A DNA stretch of 64,000 nucleotides from Pseudomonas sp. PB101 (GCF_009764265.1 NZ_RWIR01000067.1:1-64000); one strand, 5' to 3'; numbered from the stretch's first letter, positions 1 to 9,010 are shown. Numbers and translations: made by a program. Notes: generated from the letters alone by a model not told the origin.

Positions 1-33
1 TGGTTAAGATCTTTCGTCTCAACCGAGGCGCGC

Positions 34-61
34 ATTCTACAGCAGCCTCATTTGCTGTCAA
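34..61 (-). promoter_or_regulatory. Sigma70-type promoter 1 (rrn-proximal)
   Basis: On the minus strand a perfect TTGACA (56-61) is separated by 16 bases from TAGAAT (34-39). The bases after the -10 are GCGCGCC, a GC-rich discriminator of the kind linked to stringent and growth-rate control of rRNA promoters. Confidence 0.7.
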
Positions 62-142
62 GTGATTTTTTTCAGAAGTTTTCAAGGAATCCTTAACAAC
101 TTCAACCACTTGCGCTTCAGATCTCTCGTCAGCGGGAGGCGA

Positions 143-170
143 ATTCTACAGCGTTACACGCTGCTGTCAA
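143..170 (-). promoter_or_regulatory. Sigma70-type promoter 2 (tandem)
   Basis: On the minus strand TTGACA (165-170), a 16-base spacer and TAGAAT (143-148), followed by TCGCCTCCC. Same architecture as the promoter at 34-61, about 109 bases upstream of it. Confidence 0.65.
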
Positions 171-287
171 CACCTCTTTTTCAACTTCCTTTTGGCTTCG
201 ATGACCTGAAGCACCTGCTGTCGAAATCTACGTAACTCATTGTTTACCAAGGAGTTTTCCGTTTCGACTGCGCCGGAAGTGGGGCGA

Positions 288-315
288 ATTATAGACACCT
301 GATATCTGCCGTCAA
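288..315 (-). promoter_or_regulatory. Sigma70-type promoter 3 (tandem, most upstream)
   Basis: On the minus strand TTGACG (310-315), a 16-base spacer and a consensus TATAAT (288-293), followed by TCGCCCCAC. Third member of the evenly built promoter series. Confidence 0.6.
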
Positions 316-449
316 GCACTGATTCAGCTTTTCTATCAATGACTTGCAGAAAGGGCCAAAACGCCCAGAAGAAGGAGAAAAATGCTCCCTCTATATAGAA
401 GGGCTTCCTCAATGGCAGCCACTGCCCGGGTCATCACCGACCGCCAAAA

Positions 450-480
450 AACAAAAAAGCACTCAAGGTGCTTTTTTGTT
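450..480 (-). terminator. Rho-independent terminator after the OsmC-YcaO gene
   Basis: Arms AACAAAAAAGCAC (450-462) and GTGCTTTTTTGTT (468-480) around a five-base loop. The hairpin begins eight bases past the stop codon of the leftward gene and has T-rich flanks on both strands, so it may work in both directions and shield the rrn promoters. Confidence 0.75.
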
Positions 481-487
481 ATCGCTG

Positions 488-2692
488 TCAGCTGGACAAA
501 GCCGCCACCCTCGCCCGCGCCATGTGCAGCTTCTTATAGCTGTCGATCAGGCGAAGGTGCCTGTCGAGGCCTTCCAGTTTCATGCTCGTCGGCGTCAGCC
601 CGTAGAAACGTACACTGCCATCCACCGACCCAATCGCCGCGTCCATCCGCTCGTTACCAAACATCCGGCGGAAGTTGAATTCGTAGTCGCTCAGTTCCAG
701 ATCATCGTCCAGCTGCATTTCCAGCACTACGTTGACCGCTTGATAAAACAAGCCGCGTTCGACGGTGTTGTCGTTGTATTGCAAAAAGGCTTCCACCAGA
801 TCCTTCGCCTGATCAAACTTCTGCAAGGCGAGATAAATCAGCAGCCTCAGTTCCAGGATCGTCAACTTGCCCCAAGGCGTGTTGTCGTCGAACTCGATGC
901 CGATCAAGGTGGTGATGTCGGTGTAGTCATCCAGCTCGCTGTTTTCCAAGCCCTTGGCCAGCGTTCTCAGGCCGACTTTGCTCAGGTTGTGCAGATTGAG
1001 GATGTCGGCGCGGAACTGCAGCGCCTTGTTGGTGTTATCCCAGATCAAATCTTCGACCGGGTAGATTTCCGAGTAGTCCGGCACCAGGATGCGGCAGGCC
1101 TTGGCACCGATGTGCTCATAGACCGCCATGTACACTTCTTTGCCCATGTCTTCGAGAATTCCGAACAAGGTCGCGGCCTCTTCGGCATTGGAGTTTTCCC
1201 CTTGACCGGAGAAATCCCACTCAACGAATTCGAAGTCCGCCTTGGCACTGAAGAAACGCCACGAAACCACGCCGCTGGAATCGATGAAGTGCTCAACGAA
1301 GTTGTTCGGCTCAGTCACCGCCTGACCTTCGAAGGTCGGCTGAGGCAGATCGTTCAGGCCTTCGAAGCTGCGACCTTGCAGCAGCTCTGTCAGGCTGCGC
1401 TCCAGCGCCACTTCCAGGCTCGGGTGCGCGCCGAACGAGGCAAACACGCCACCGGTACGCGGGTTCATCAAGGTCACGCACATCACCGGGAACTCCCCGC
1501 CCAGCGATGCGTCCTTGACCAGCACCGGGAAGCCCTGCTCTTCCAGGGCCTGGATACCGGCCAGGATGCCCGGGTATTTCGCCAGCACTTCCTGCGGTAC
1601 ATCCGGCAGGGCCATTTCGCCTTCGAGGATTTCGCGCTTGACCGCGCGCTCGAAGATTTCCGACAGGCACTGCACCTGCGCTTCGGCCAGCGTGTTGCCG
1701 GCGCTCATGCCATTGCTCAGGAACAGGTTTTCGATCAGGTTGGATGGGAAGTACACCACCTCATTGTCCGACTGGCGCACAAACGGCAGCGAACAAATGC
1801 CGCGCTGGGTGTTGCCGGAGTTGGTGTCGTACAGGTGCGAACCACGCAACTCGCCTTCCCGGTCGTAGACCTTCAGGCAGTACTCGTCGAGGATTTCAGT
1901 CGGCAGCTCGTCCTTCGGGCCAGGCTTGAACCAGCGCTCGTCCGGGTAATGCACAAACGCCGCATTGGCGATGTCCTCGCCCCAGAATTGATCGTTGTAG
2001 AAGAAGTTGCAGTTGAGCCGCTCGATGAACTCGCCCAGTGCCGATGCCAGCGCACCTTCCTTGGTCGCGCCTTTACCGTTGGTAAAACACATTGGCGAAT
2101 GCGCATCGCGGATGTGCAGCGACCACACATTGGGAACGATATTGCGCCACGAAGCGATTTCAATCTTCATGCCCAGGTCGGCCAGGATGCCCGACATGTT
2201 GGCGATGGTTTGCTCCAGCGGCAGGTCCTTGCCCACGATGTAGGTGCCAGCTTCGCCAGTCGAGTGCGGCATCAGCAATGCCTGGGCATCGGCGTCGAGG
2301 TTGTCGACCTCTTCAATCACGAACTCAGGCCCGGTTTGCACCACCTTCTTTACCGTGCAACGGTCGATGGAACGCAAGATCCCCTGACGGTCCTTGGCGG
2401 AGATGTCCGCTGGCAATTCGACCTGAATCTTGAAAATCTGGTTGTAGCGGTTTTCCGGGTCAACGATGTTGTTCTGCGACAGGCGGATATTTTCGGTGGG
2501 GATATTGCGAGTCTCGCAATACAACTTCACGAAGTACGCCGCACACAACGCGGACGAAGCCAGGAAATAGTCGAACGGCCCCGGTGCCGAGCCATCGCCC
2601 TTGTAGCGAATCGGCTGGTCGGCAATCACCGTGAAGTCGTCGAACTTGGCCTCCAGTCGAAGGTTGTCGAGAAAGTTGACCTTGATTTCCAT
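488..2692 (-). CDS. OsmC domain / YcaO domain fusion protein
   Basis: A 734-residue two-domain protein. Residues 1-140 form an OsmC-like domain; the two cysteines expected of OsmC-type thiol peroxidases are at C50 (SSALC) and C112 (DRCTVKK). Residues from about 200 to 560 form a YcaO domain with the ATP-binding glutamates visible in SALGEFIERL (E221, E224) and later in SEIFERAVKRE. The C-terminal quarter resembles the helical tail of E. coli YcaO, and there is no proline-rich tail as in azoline-forming YcaO enzymes. E. coli YcaO (about 586 residues) is named an accessory factor of RimO-dependent S12 methylthiolation; it lacks the OsmC domain. No RiPP precursor gene is adjacent. The role of the fusion is unknown. 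The start has only a weak ribosome-binding site. Confidence 0.9.
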   Translation of the reverse strand: MEIKVNFLDNLRLEAKFDDFTVIADQPIRYKGDGSAPGPFDYFLASSALCAAYFVKLYCETRNIPTENIRLSQNNIVDPENRYNQIFKIQVELPADISAKDRQGILRSIDRCTVKKVVQTGPEFVIEEVDNLDADAQALLMPHSTGEAGTYIVGKDLPLEQTIANMSGILADLGMKIEIASWRNIVPNVWSLHIRDAHSPMCFTNGKGATKEGALASALGEFIERLNCNFFYNDQFWGEDIANAAFVHYPDERWFKPGPKDELPTEILDEYCLKVYDREGELRGSHLYDTNSGNTQRGICSLPFVRQSDNEVVYFPSNLIENLFLSNGMSAGNTLAEAQVQCLSEIFERAVKREILEGEMALPDVPQEVLAKYPGILAGIQALEEQGFPVLVKDASLGGEFPVMCVTLMNPRTGGVFASFGAHPSLEVALERSLTELLQGRSFEGLNDLPQPTFEGQAVTEPNNFVEHFIDSSGVVSWRFFSAKADFEFVEWDFSGQGENSNAEEAATLFGILEDMGKEVYMAVYEHIGAKACRILVPDYSEIYPVEDLIWDNTNKALQFRADILNLHNLSKVGLRTLAKGLENSELDDYTDITTLIGIEFDDNTPWGKLTILELRLLIYLALQKFDQAKDLVEAFLQYNDNTVERGLFYQAVNVVLEMQLDDDLELSDYEFNFRRMFGNERMDAAIGSVDGSVRFYGLTPTSMKLEGLDRHLRLIDSYKKLHMARARVAALSS

Positions 2693-2769
2693 GTGCGATT
2701 ACCAGAATAACGAGCTAAACAATTTGGCCGCCATTATCCGGTTTTTCAGCCCGGACCGTTAACTTTCCA

Positions 2770-3660
2770 CTATTTATCGATCAACACGACACCGCGTTCC
2801 TCAAGCAAACGCACAAACATCGTCAGGCTCTGCGACACCGTCCCCCTGCGCCATACCAGCCAGGTGCGCAAATAACGGAAAGATTCCGACAATGGCCAGA
2901 CACTGACCGTCGTGCACCCCGGCATGCTTTCGAGCATGCTGCGGGGCATCAACGCCAGGCCCGCACCCGCGCTGACGCAGGCCAGCATGCCGTGATAGGA
3001 CTCCATTTCGAAGATCTTGCCGGGCACCGCCGCGCCATTGGCGAACCAGCTTTCGAAATGATGGCGATAGGAGCAGTTGGAGCGAAAGGCATAGATGTTT
3101 TCGCCATTCACATCCTTGGCCCGATGAATCGGCTCATGGTTGAGTGGTGCGATCAGGACCATTTCTTCCTCGAATGCCGGCACCCCCTCCAGTGCCGGAT
3201 GCAACACCGGCCCATCGACAAATGCCGCGGCCAGCCGCCCCGACAGCACCCCGTCGATCATCGTCCCCGAGGGGCCGGTGGACAGGTCCAGTTCGACCTT
3301 GGCGTGCTTCTGGTTGTAGGCGGCCAACAGCTCTGGAATACGTACGGCTGCCGTACTTTCCAATGATCCCAAGGCGAATGCGCCTTGAGGCTCTTCGCCC
3401 GCCACCGTGGCGCGCGCCTCCTGAACCAGGTCGAGAATACGTCGAGCGTAATCCAGGAAGCTCCAGCCGGCTGGCGACAGGCGCAGGCGACTCTTCTCGC
3501 GGATAAACAGGTCCACCCCCAAGTCCAGCTCAAGCTGCTTGATCCTGGTGGTGAGATTCGATGGCACCCGGTGGATATGCTGGGCGGCCACGCTGATGCT
3601 GCCGTGCTCGGCGACAGCCTTGAAGATTTCGAGCTGAACCAGATCCAAGTCATTCTCCAA
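2770..3660 (-). CDS. ptrR: LysR-family regulator, PtrR/YneJ type
   Basis: A 296-residue LysR regulator: winged helix-turn-helix at about residues 6-63 (RVPSNLTTRIKQLE is the recognition region) and a periplasmic-binding-like effector domain from about 90. It closely follows E. coli YneJ/PtrR in memory, with shared stretches such as LGVDLFIRE, FALGSLESTAAVRIP, STGPSGTM and MESYHGMLACV. It is divergent from the sad gene, the same arrangement as yneJ-yneI in E. coli, where PtrR controls the succinate semialdehyde dehydrogenase gene during putrescine use. The 88-base gap between the start codons should hold its operator. Succinate semialdehyde as signal is inference. Confidence 0.88.
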   Translation of the reverse strand: MENDLDLVQLEIFKAVAEHGSISVAAQHIHRVPSNLTTRIKQLELDLGVDLFIREKSRLRLSPAGWSFLDYARRILDLVQEARATVAGEEPQGAFALGSLESTAAVRIPELLAAYNQKHAKVELDLSTGPSGTMIDGVLSGRLAAAFVDGPVLHPALEGVPAFEEEMVLIAPLNHEPIHRAKDVNGENIYAFRSNCSYRHHFESWFANGAAVPGKIFEMESYHGMLACVSAGAGLALMPRSMLESMPGCTTVSVWPLSESFRYLRTWLVWRRGTVSQSLTMFVRLLEERGVVLIDK

Positions 3661-3748
3661 ACGTGAACGTTATGCTCATTATTATTCAGTTTCCAGAAAA
3701 CATATACCACCATAACCTGAGCACATTCCCACCTTGCAGGACGGTGCC

Positions 3749-5140
3749 ATGACCCACGTATCCAGCCTTACCCATGCCATTTCGATCAACCCCACCACGG
3801 GCGAGCAGATCGGCCAGTACCCTTTCGAATCCGATTCGGCATTGCAGGCCACACTGACGCGGGCCACGACCGGATTCCGTGCCTGGCGCAGCAAACCGGT
3901 TGAGCAACGCGCGCAGCTTTTGATCAATCTTGCCCAGGCTTTGCGCAATAGCGCCGCAGCCATGGCAAACATGATCACCCTGGAAATGGGCAAGCCGATT
4001 GCCCAGGCACGCGGCGAAGTTGAAAAATGCGCGCAGCTCTGCGAGTGGTACGCCGAACACGGCCCCGCCATGCTGAGCCCCGAACCGACCCAGGTTGAAG
4101 GCGGCAAGGCACGCATCGAATATCGCCCCCTCGGCCCGATTCTCGCCGTCATGCCGTGGAACTTCCCCATCTGGCAGGTGCTGCGCGGCGCGGTCCCCAC
4201 GCTGCTTGCGGGCAATACCTATGTGCTCAAGCACGCGCCAAACGTCATGGGCAGCGCATATTTGCTGCTCGAAGCCTTCAAGCAAGCGGACTTTCCCGAG
4301 GGTGTTTTCGAGGTCATCAACGTCACGCCCGAGGGCGTATCCAAAGCGATCGCCGATCCACGTATCGCAGCCGTCACCCTCACCGGCAGCGTCCGTGCAG
4401 GCATGGCGATCGGCGCTCAGGCCGGAGCAGCACTGAAGAAATGCGTATTGGAGCTGGGCGGCTCCGACCCGTTTATCGTGCTCGACGACGCGGATCTCGA
4501 TGAGGCGGTAAAAGCCGCCATGATCGGGCGCTATCAAAACACCGGACAAGTCTGCGCCGCCGCCAAACGCCTGATTGTCGAGCAAGGCGTTGTCGAGGCA
4601 TTTACCCGCAAGTTCGTCGAGGCCACCCGACAACTGGTCGTCGGCGATCCACTGGCCCCCACTACTTATATCGGCCCGATGGCTCGCTTCGATCTGCGCG
4701 ATGAACTGGATCAACAGGTGCGCGACACACTGGAAGAAGGCGCAACATTGTTGATGGGCGGGAAGAAGGCCGAAGGACCCGGCAACTACTATGAGCCGAC
4801 CGTACTCGGCGACGTGACCGACCAGATGACATCATTCAGACAGGAACTGTTTGGCCCCGTGGCCTCGATCATCACAGCCCGGGACGCAGCCCACGCGCTG
4901 GAGCTGGCCAATGACAGCGAGTTCGGCCTCACTGCCACTATCTATACGCGCAATGGCGAACTCGCCCAACAGATGGCCGGCGAACTTGAAACCGGCGGTG
5001 TGTTCATCAATGGCTACAGCGCCAGCGATCCGCGTGTCAGTTTTGGTGGCGTGAAGAAAAGTGGCTTTGGCCGCGAGCTCTCGCATTTCGGGGTGCGCGA
5101 ATTCTGTAATGCACAGACGGTTTGGCTGGATCGGCGTTAA
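3749..5140 (+). CDS. sad: NAD(P)-dependent succinate semialdehyde dehydrogenase, Sad/YneI type
   Basis: A 463-residue aldehyde dehydrogenase, matching the E. coli Sad length (462). The oxyanion asparagine is N138 in MPWNFP, the general base E235 in LELGGSD, and the nucleophile C269 in NTGQVCAAAKR. Long stretches agree with YneI (YRPLG.ILA.MPWNFP, KHAPNVMG, GPMARFDLRDEL, FGGVKKSGFGRELSHFG). It should oxidise succinate semialdehyde to succinate, the last step of putrescine/GABA catabolism. ATG at 3749 was chosen over an upstream TTG at 3734 because CAGGA lies at suitable spacing and the length then fits the family. Confidence 0.9.
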   Translation: MTHVSSLTHAISINPTTGEQIGQYPFESDSALQATLTRATTGFRAWRSKPVEQRAQLLINLAQALRNSAAAMANMITLEMGKPIAQARGEVEKCAQLCEWYAEHGPAMLSPEPTQVEGGKARIEYRPLGPILAVMPWNFPIWQVLRGAVPTLLAGNTYVLKHAPNVMGSAYLLLEAFKQADFPEGVFEVINVTPEGVSKAIADPRIAAVTLTGSVRAGMAIGAQAGAALKKCVLELGGSDPFIVLDDADLDEAVKAAMIGRYQNTGQVCAAAKRLIVEQGVVEAFTRKFVEATRQLVVGDPLAPTTYIGPMARFDLRDELDQQVRDTLEEGATLLMGGKKAEGPGNYYEPTVLGDVTDQMTSFRQELFGPVASIITARDAAHALELANDSEFGLTATIYTRNGELAQQMAGELETGGVFINGYSASDPRVSFGGVKKSGFGRELSHFGVREFCNAQTVWLDRR

Positions 5141-5245
5141 GCGCCGGTAGTGCTGCGGCTTTTCTCGTCTCAGTGACATGCTTTTCACGAAATTCTCACA
5201 TCGTGGAGCGCAGATTGAACGAACAAAAGGATTTGACCCCCCGTG

Positions 5246-5272
5246 AAAAGCCCGCCATTGAGCGGGCTTTTT
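5246..5272 (+). terminator. Rho-independent terminator downstream of sad
   Basis: Stem AAAAGCCCGC (5246-5255) with GCGGGCTTTTT (5262-5272), a short loop and a terminal T run. It lies about 105 bases after the sad stop codon. The rest of the 270-base gap up to the DUF3016 gene shows no gene. Confidence 0.8.
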
Positions 5273-5410
5273 GCTGCCTGCTGCCTCGTCCTGAACAAAG
5301 GAGAAGCCGGCATGCCCCTGCCAGATGATCCTGCCCCGGCACGCCAGGTGCGAGCCTGAAGAAGAGTTTTTTCATTTCAGCCGAACGGTCGATTCAGAGC
5401 GCAGCCTGGT

Positions 5411-5929
5411 TCAATTCAACCCGCTCTGGTGCTGCCCGGCAAATTGTCTCCGGAACCAGTCCGAGAGCATGGCCTTCTCGGAGTAGAGCCTGTCACTTCT
5501 GCCGGCACGCCCCGGACGCTGGAGGTAGGACTGATCCATGACCCTCGCGTCAGCCTGGCTCACGGTCTGGCCGTTTTGTTTGAGCACGTAGTGCAGATCG
5601 ATGCTCGGCCAGGTAATTTCGCGCATGAAGCGCACCTCATAGGCATTCAGTCGCCAGGGTTCGAAACGACCGGCCAGGTCAATGTTGCGTATTTCAATCT
5701 GCAACTGCTGGTCGGCTGGCAGGTACCGCTCACCAAGCTTCTGGATATAGCTGCGCAGTTCCTTCATGACATAAGGATCGGCGCCACGTTCATAACCCGG
5801 ACTGTCCAGGCTGGCATCGCTGAATTTTTCGGGGTCCTTGAAGACGACTTCGACCGGCGCTGCGTTGGCAAGTGGCACCATAAACAGTGCGAGCAGTGCG
5901 ATCGAGGTGCAGACGGCTGTTGAGCGCAT
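5411..5929 (-). CDS. DUF3016 domain protein, exported
   Basis: A 172-residue protein with a clear Sec signal peptide (MRSTAVCTSIALLALFMVPL then ANA cleavage site). The mature part resembles DUF3016 proteins (VVFKDPEKFSDA; then FMREITWPSIDLHYVL), periplasmic proteins of unknown role. The start at 5929 is fixed by a strong ribosome-binding site GGAGGTGATGTC before ATG and by the signal peptide; an in-frame extension to 6031 would bury the signal. No operon partner is evident; the next leftward-reading gene upstream is a small acidic protein 129 bases away. Confidence 0.8.
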   Translation of the reverse strand: MRSTAVCTSIALLALFMVPLANAAPVEVVFKDPEKFSDASLDSPGYERGADPYVMKELRSYIQKLGERYLPADQQLQIEIRNIDLAGRFEPWRLNAYEVRFMREITWPSIDLHYVLKQNGQTVSQADARVMDQSYLQRPGRAGRSDRLYSEKAMLSDWFRRQFAGQHQSGLN

Positions 5930-6058
5930 GACATCACCTCCGGGTGCAGCGCATTTCCATGCCTGCTGCACCATGTTCAGTTTACGCCTGAAGTGCATGC
6001 CCGCTGCGTGCGATTCGAACTGAACAGCCATGCCATGAAACCGTTGGATTTTGCCGTG

Positions 6059-6226
6059 TCAGTCCTCTTGATCGATCTGATCCAGAAAATCAACGTCATC
6101 ATCCTCTGCGTCTTCTTCGTCAAAAACTGCCTGGGCATCGTCTTCGACCCATGACTCGTCATCATGAAACTCATGATCGAGCAGGTGATCGTGCTCAGGC
6201 TCGGGAATATCTCGTTCTTCGCTCAT
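6059..6226 (-). CDS. Small strongly acidic protein, 55 residues, unknown function
   Basis: An open frame from ATG at 6226 to TGA at 6059 encoding MSEERDIPEPEHDHLLDH, then an Asp/Glu-rich chain (EDDAQAVFDEEDAEDDDVDF) ending LDQIDQED. More than a third of residues are acidic, there is almost no basic residue, and no signal peptide or membrane segment. A possible ribosome-binding site GGTAAG lies six bases upstream. I recall similar short acidic hypothetical proteins in fluorescent pseudomonads but no function. The composition suggests a soluble, perhaps disordered, protein. Reality of the gene is likely but not certain. Confidence 0.6.
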   Translation of the reverse strand: MSEERDIPEPEHDHLLDHEFHDDESWVEDDAQAVFDEEDAEDDDVDFLDQIDQED

Positions 6227-6353
6227 GACTTACCGAAACAAAATTGAAAGAACGGACTGTATATGCAGATCCTTTCCCTCAGTCAACGATCACGAAACAA
6301 CGATGCGCTCCCCGTTGATGGCCAGAGGCATCTATAGCGGAGCGTCAAAGACG

Positions 6354-7679
6354 TCATGCGCGCTTGAGCCCAAGTAAATGAATAGGCATGCAAACGATTA
6401 AAAGCCAGCACCCTAGAATGATGAGAGCGCCGACTGACAACAAGCCAGCACTCAAACTACCCGTTTCTGTCTTAATCCAACCCAGCAACGCCGCGGCACC
6501 GAAGCCCGCAACCCCTGCGCCGACACTGCTGATAAAGGCGATCCCGGTTGCTGCGGTATTCTTGCCAAGATAAGTGGGCGGGATAACCCAGAAAATTGAC
6601 GAGGCCGAGTACACGCCTGCCGTAGCCACGCACAACATCACAACGGTTACCGGTGCGCCGAGATCTGGCAGGCTGAGCACGAAAAAGGCAACCGCAGCCG
6701 CGACGGACGGCACGACCACATGCCAACGACGTTCCAACATGCGATCGGAGTTGAGCCCAACCAAATACATGACGATGGTCGCCGTTGCAAACGGGAGCAT
6801 CATCAAGATGCCGACGTGTTTGAGATCAGTCACCCCGGCGCTTTTGATTATCGACGGCCCCCAGATGCTGATCACTCCAGAACCTGCGCAAACCGCACAA
6901 TAGACCAGTGCCAAAAGATAAACTCGCCTATCGCGCAGGGCGCTGAACAAACCGGAATGCCCGCTAGTAGTCTTGGCTGCCTGATCGCTTTCCAGATCCT
7001 GACGTATTAGCTCGCGTTCGGCCGGCGACAACCATTTGGCTTTTTGCGGCGTATCGTCGAGCACCCAAAACACTGTCAGACCGAGCAACACCGCCGGGAT
7101 TGCTTCGATGATGAACAACGCCTGCCAGCCACGCAGGCCGTACAATCCATCGGCCTCGTGCATGATCCACCCCGACACCAGGCCGCCAAGCAAACCAGCG
7201 GTGGCTACCGCCATTAACAGGATCGAGCTGATGCGTCCGCGCCGCGCTGCCGGGAACCAATAGCTGAGATACAAAACAACACCGGGGAAGAAGCCGGCTT
7301 CGGCAGCGCCGAGGACAAAGCGTGCTACATACAGTTGCGTTGGTGTAGTTACCAGGCACGTCATTCCTGAAGCGATGCCCCAGATGATCATGATGCGGGT
7401 AAGCGTTGCACGTGCTCCGATCTTTTGCAGATACAGGTTACTTGGCACTTCGAACAATAAGTAGCTGATGTAAAAGAGTCCGGCGCCCAAGCCATACACC
7501 GCGTCAGAGAAACCCAGATCCTGAGTAAACTGCAACTTGGCATAGCCGATATTTGCGCGATCGATATAGTTGACGACATAACAAATAAAAAGGAACGGCA
7601 GAAGCCGGACAGTGACTTTGCGGTACAAGCGATCGGCATTCACAAACTCAAGAGGAGCAGCAGCGGTCAATACAGTCAT
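6354..7679 (-). CDS. MFS transporter, anion:cation symporter (ACS) type
   Basis: A 441-residue major facilitator with about twelve hydrophobic segments. The first loop carries NYIDRANIGYAKLQF and the third helix region ARFVLGAAEAGFFPGV, both typical of the ACS subfamily that imports organic acids such as phthalate, tartrate or aromatic acids. The start at 7679 gives the family's usual N terminus (RKVTVRLLPFLF). It is the last gene of the leftward run starting at 12438 (acyl-CoA dehydrogenase subunits, alcohol dehydrogenase, racemase), so it probably imports a carboxylic acid used by that pathway; the gap of 129 bases before it may hold its own promoter. Confidence 0.85.
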   Translation of the reverse strand: MTVLTAAAPLEFVNADRLYRKVTVRLLPFLFICYVVNYIDRANIGYAKLQFTQDLGFSDAVYGLGAGLFYISYLLFEVPSNLYLQKIGARATLTRIMIIWGIASGMTCLVTTPTQLYVARFVLGAAEAGFFPGVVLYLSYWFPAARRGRISSILLMAVATAGLLGGLVSGWIMHEADGLYGLRGWQALFIIEAIPAVLLGLTVFWVLDDTPQKAKWLSPAERELIRQDLESDQAAKTTSGHSGLFSALRDRRVYLLALVYCAVCAGSGVISIWGPSIIKSAGVTDLKHVGILMMLPFATATIVMYLVGLNSDRMLERRWHVVVPSVAAAVAFFVLSLPDLGAPVTVVMLCVATAGVYSASSIFWVIPPTYLGKNTAATGIAFISSVGAGVAGFGAAALLGWIKTETGSLSAGLLSVGALIILGCWLLIVCMPIHLLGLKRA

Positions 7680-7717
7680 GCAAAACCTCGATAGGTTATT
7701 ATTATTGTGGGCATTAT

Positions 7718-7727
7718 GAGTGCACTC
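7718..7727. promoter_or_regulatory. Short perfect palindrome upstream of the MFS gene
   Basis: GAGTGCACTC, a ten-base perfect palindrome 39 bases upstream of the MFS start codon. It could be an operator, but nothing links it to a given regulator. Confidence 0.25.
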
Positions 7728-7808
7728 GCTCAAACGACTTGAAGTTACGAGATATAAATCAAAGTACACGCAGCGCTCGGGCTGTGGCGAATGCCTGCCA
7801 GCGATGTT

Positions 7809-8918
7809 TCATAACCAAAGACCCTGGCTATTGGATTCAAGCGCCACCCTGACTTGTTCGGTATGTTCGCCACGCTTCGGTATTGTTCCCGGCCTGACTA
7901 CCTGCCCATCGAAACGCGGTGCAGGGTGAGCCTGCAACATGCCGTCGCGCTCGAAGTACACATCCCTATTGACCATGTGAGGATGTCCGGATGACTCCTG
8001 CGGGCTGAGCACCGGAGCGAAGCACACGTCCGTCCCCTCGAGCAGCTCACGCCATTGCTCGCGTGTACGGCTGCTGAAGACTGTCTCGAAGGCCGAACGC
8101 ATTTCTCCCCAACGACTGATGTCCCATTGCCGGGTGAAGCGAGGGTCGTCGACCAGCTCCAGCTTTTCCAGGAGTAGCGTATAGAACTGTGGCTCCATGG
8201 CCCCCAGGGAAATGTAATGGCCATCCGCGCAACGGTAAGTGCCATAGAAATGGGAGCTGTCATGCATGCTCTTGCCCCGCTGCTCCTGGATTCCGCCACG
8301 GGGTGCCATGGACATCAACAGCTGCATCATGTGCGCCGATCCATCGACGATGGCAGCATCGACCACGGTGCCTTTACCCGTAGTGCGCGCATTGAGAATG
8401 CCCGCCAGCAAGCCGATTGCCAGATAAAGGGCCCCACCGCCAATGTCGCCGATGAGTGTGATGGGCGAAGACGGCGCTTCGCCCTCAGTCCCGCAGTAAT
8501 ACATCGCCCCTGACAGCGAGATGTAGTTGTTGTCATGACCTGCCGCCCGAGCCATCGGGCCATTCTGACCCCAGCCCGTCATGCGCCCGTAAACCAGCGT
8601 CGGATTGCGCGCCAGCAGAACCTCCGGCCCCAACCCGAGACGTTCCATCACACCCGGGCGCATGCCTTCGATCAGCGCGTCCGCGCTTTCGATCAGCTTC
8701 AATACGGTCTCGCGCCCCTCGGGTGTTTTCAGGTCGGCTACCACCGAGCGCTTTCCACGATTCATCGCGTTTTTCGAAGCGTTCTTTTCGCCTGTAACAG
8801 AGACAGCCTCGACACGCTCGACAGCGATGACTTGCGCTCCCAGATCGGCCAGGTGCATGGCACAAAACGGCCCGGGACCGATGCCGCAGATTTCTACGAT
8901 TTTGATGTCGCCAAGCAT
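7809..8918 (-). CDS. CaiB/BaiF family protein, alpha-methylacyl-CoA racemase type (copy 1)
   Basis: A 369-residue class III CoA-transferase-fold protein. The catalytic pair of alpha-methylacyl-CoA racemase is visible: H128 in AAGHDNNYISLSG and D158 in LIGDIGGGALYL, at nearly the positions of His126/Asp156 in the mycobacterial enzyme. Such racemases convert (2R)- to (2S)-methylacyl-CoA so that acyl-CoA dehydrogenases can act on branched chains. It lies between an alcohol dehydrogenase and an MFS carrier in the TetR-linked run. A second copy is at 37533-38663. A CoA-transferase role cannot be excluded from sequence alone. Confidence 0.82.
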   Translation of the reverse strand: MLGDIKIVEICGIGPGPFCAMHLADLGAQVIAVERVEAVSVTGEKNASKNAMNRGKRSVVADLKTPEGRETVLKLIESADALIEGMRPGVMERLGLGPEVLLARNPTLVYGRMTGWGQNGPMARAAGHDNNYISLSGAMYYCGTEGEAPSSPITLIGDIGGGALYLAIGLLAGILNARTTGKGTVVDAAIVDGSAHMMQLLMSMAPRGGIQEQRGKSMHDSSHFYGTYRCADGHYISLGAMEPQFYTLLLEKLELVDDPRFTRQWDISRWGEMRSAFETVFSSRTREQWRELLEGTDVCFAPVLSPQESSGHPHMVNRDVYFERDGMLQAHPAPRFDGQVVRPGTIPKRGEHTEQVRVALESNSQGLWL

Positions 8919-9010
8919 GGCTATCCTCTTCTCATCCTGTTGTGCATTGCCGGTCGGGGCCAGGGCTTACCGCGTCAGCGCGCAACCCCGCCGGACCATT
9001 CACCCGACAC

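Larger units (their letters stand above)
1..449 (-). other. Promoter and leader region of an rRNA operon lying left of the window
   Basis: No protein gene is convincing here. Read leftwards, the region has three sigma70-type promoters in tandem, each with a 16-base spacer and a GC-rich stretch just after the -10. The promoter nearest the window edge runs into a leader (GACGAAAGATCTTAACCA) that I recall from Pseudomonas 16S leaders. The rRNA genes themselves are outside the window, so this is inference from promoter style and leader sequence. Between the upstream promoter and the terminator at about 450 I see nothing else. Confidence 0.65.

Noticed and set aside
344..2710. Long plus-strand frame (788 codons) opposite the OsmC-YcaO gene
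   Set aside because: It mirrors the real gene, has no family resemblance and unnatural composition (rich in Gln/Val/Arg); a shadow of high-GC coding DNA.
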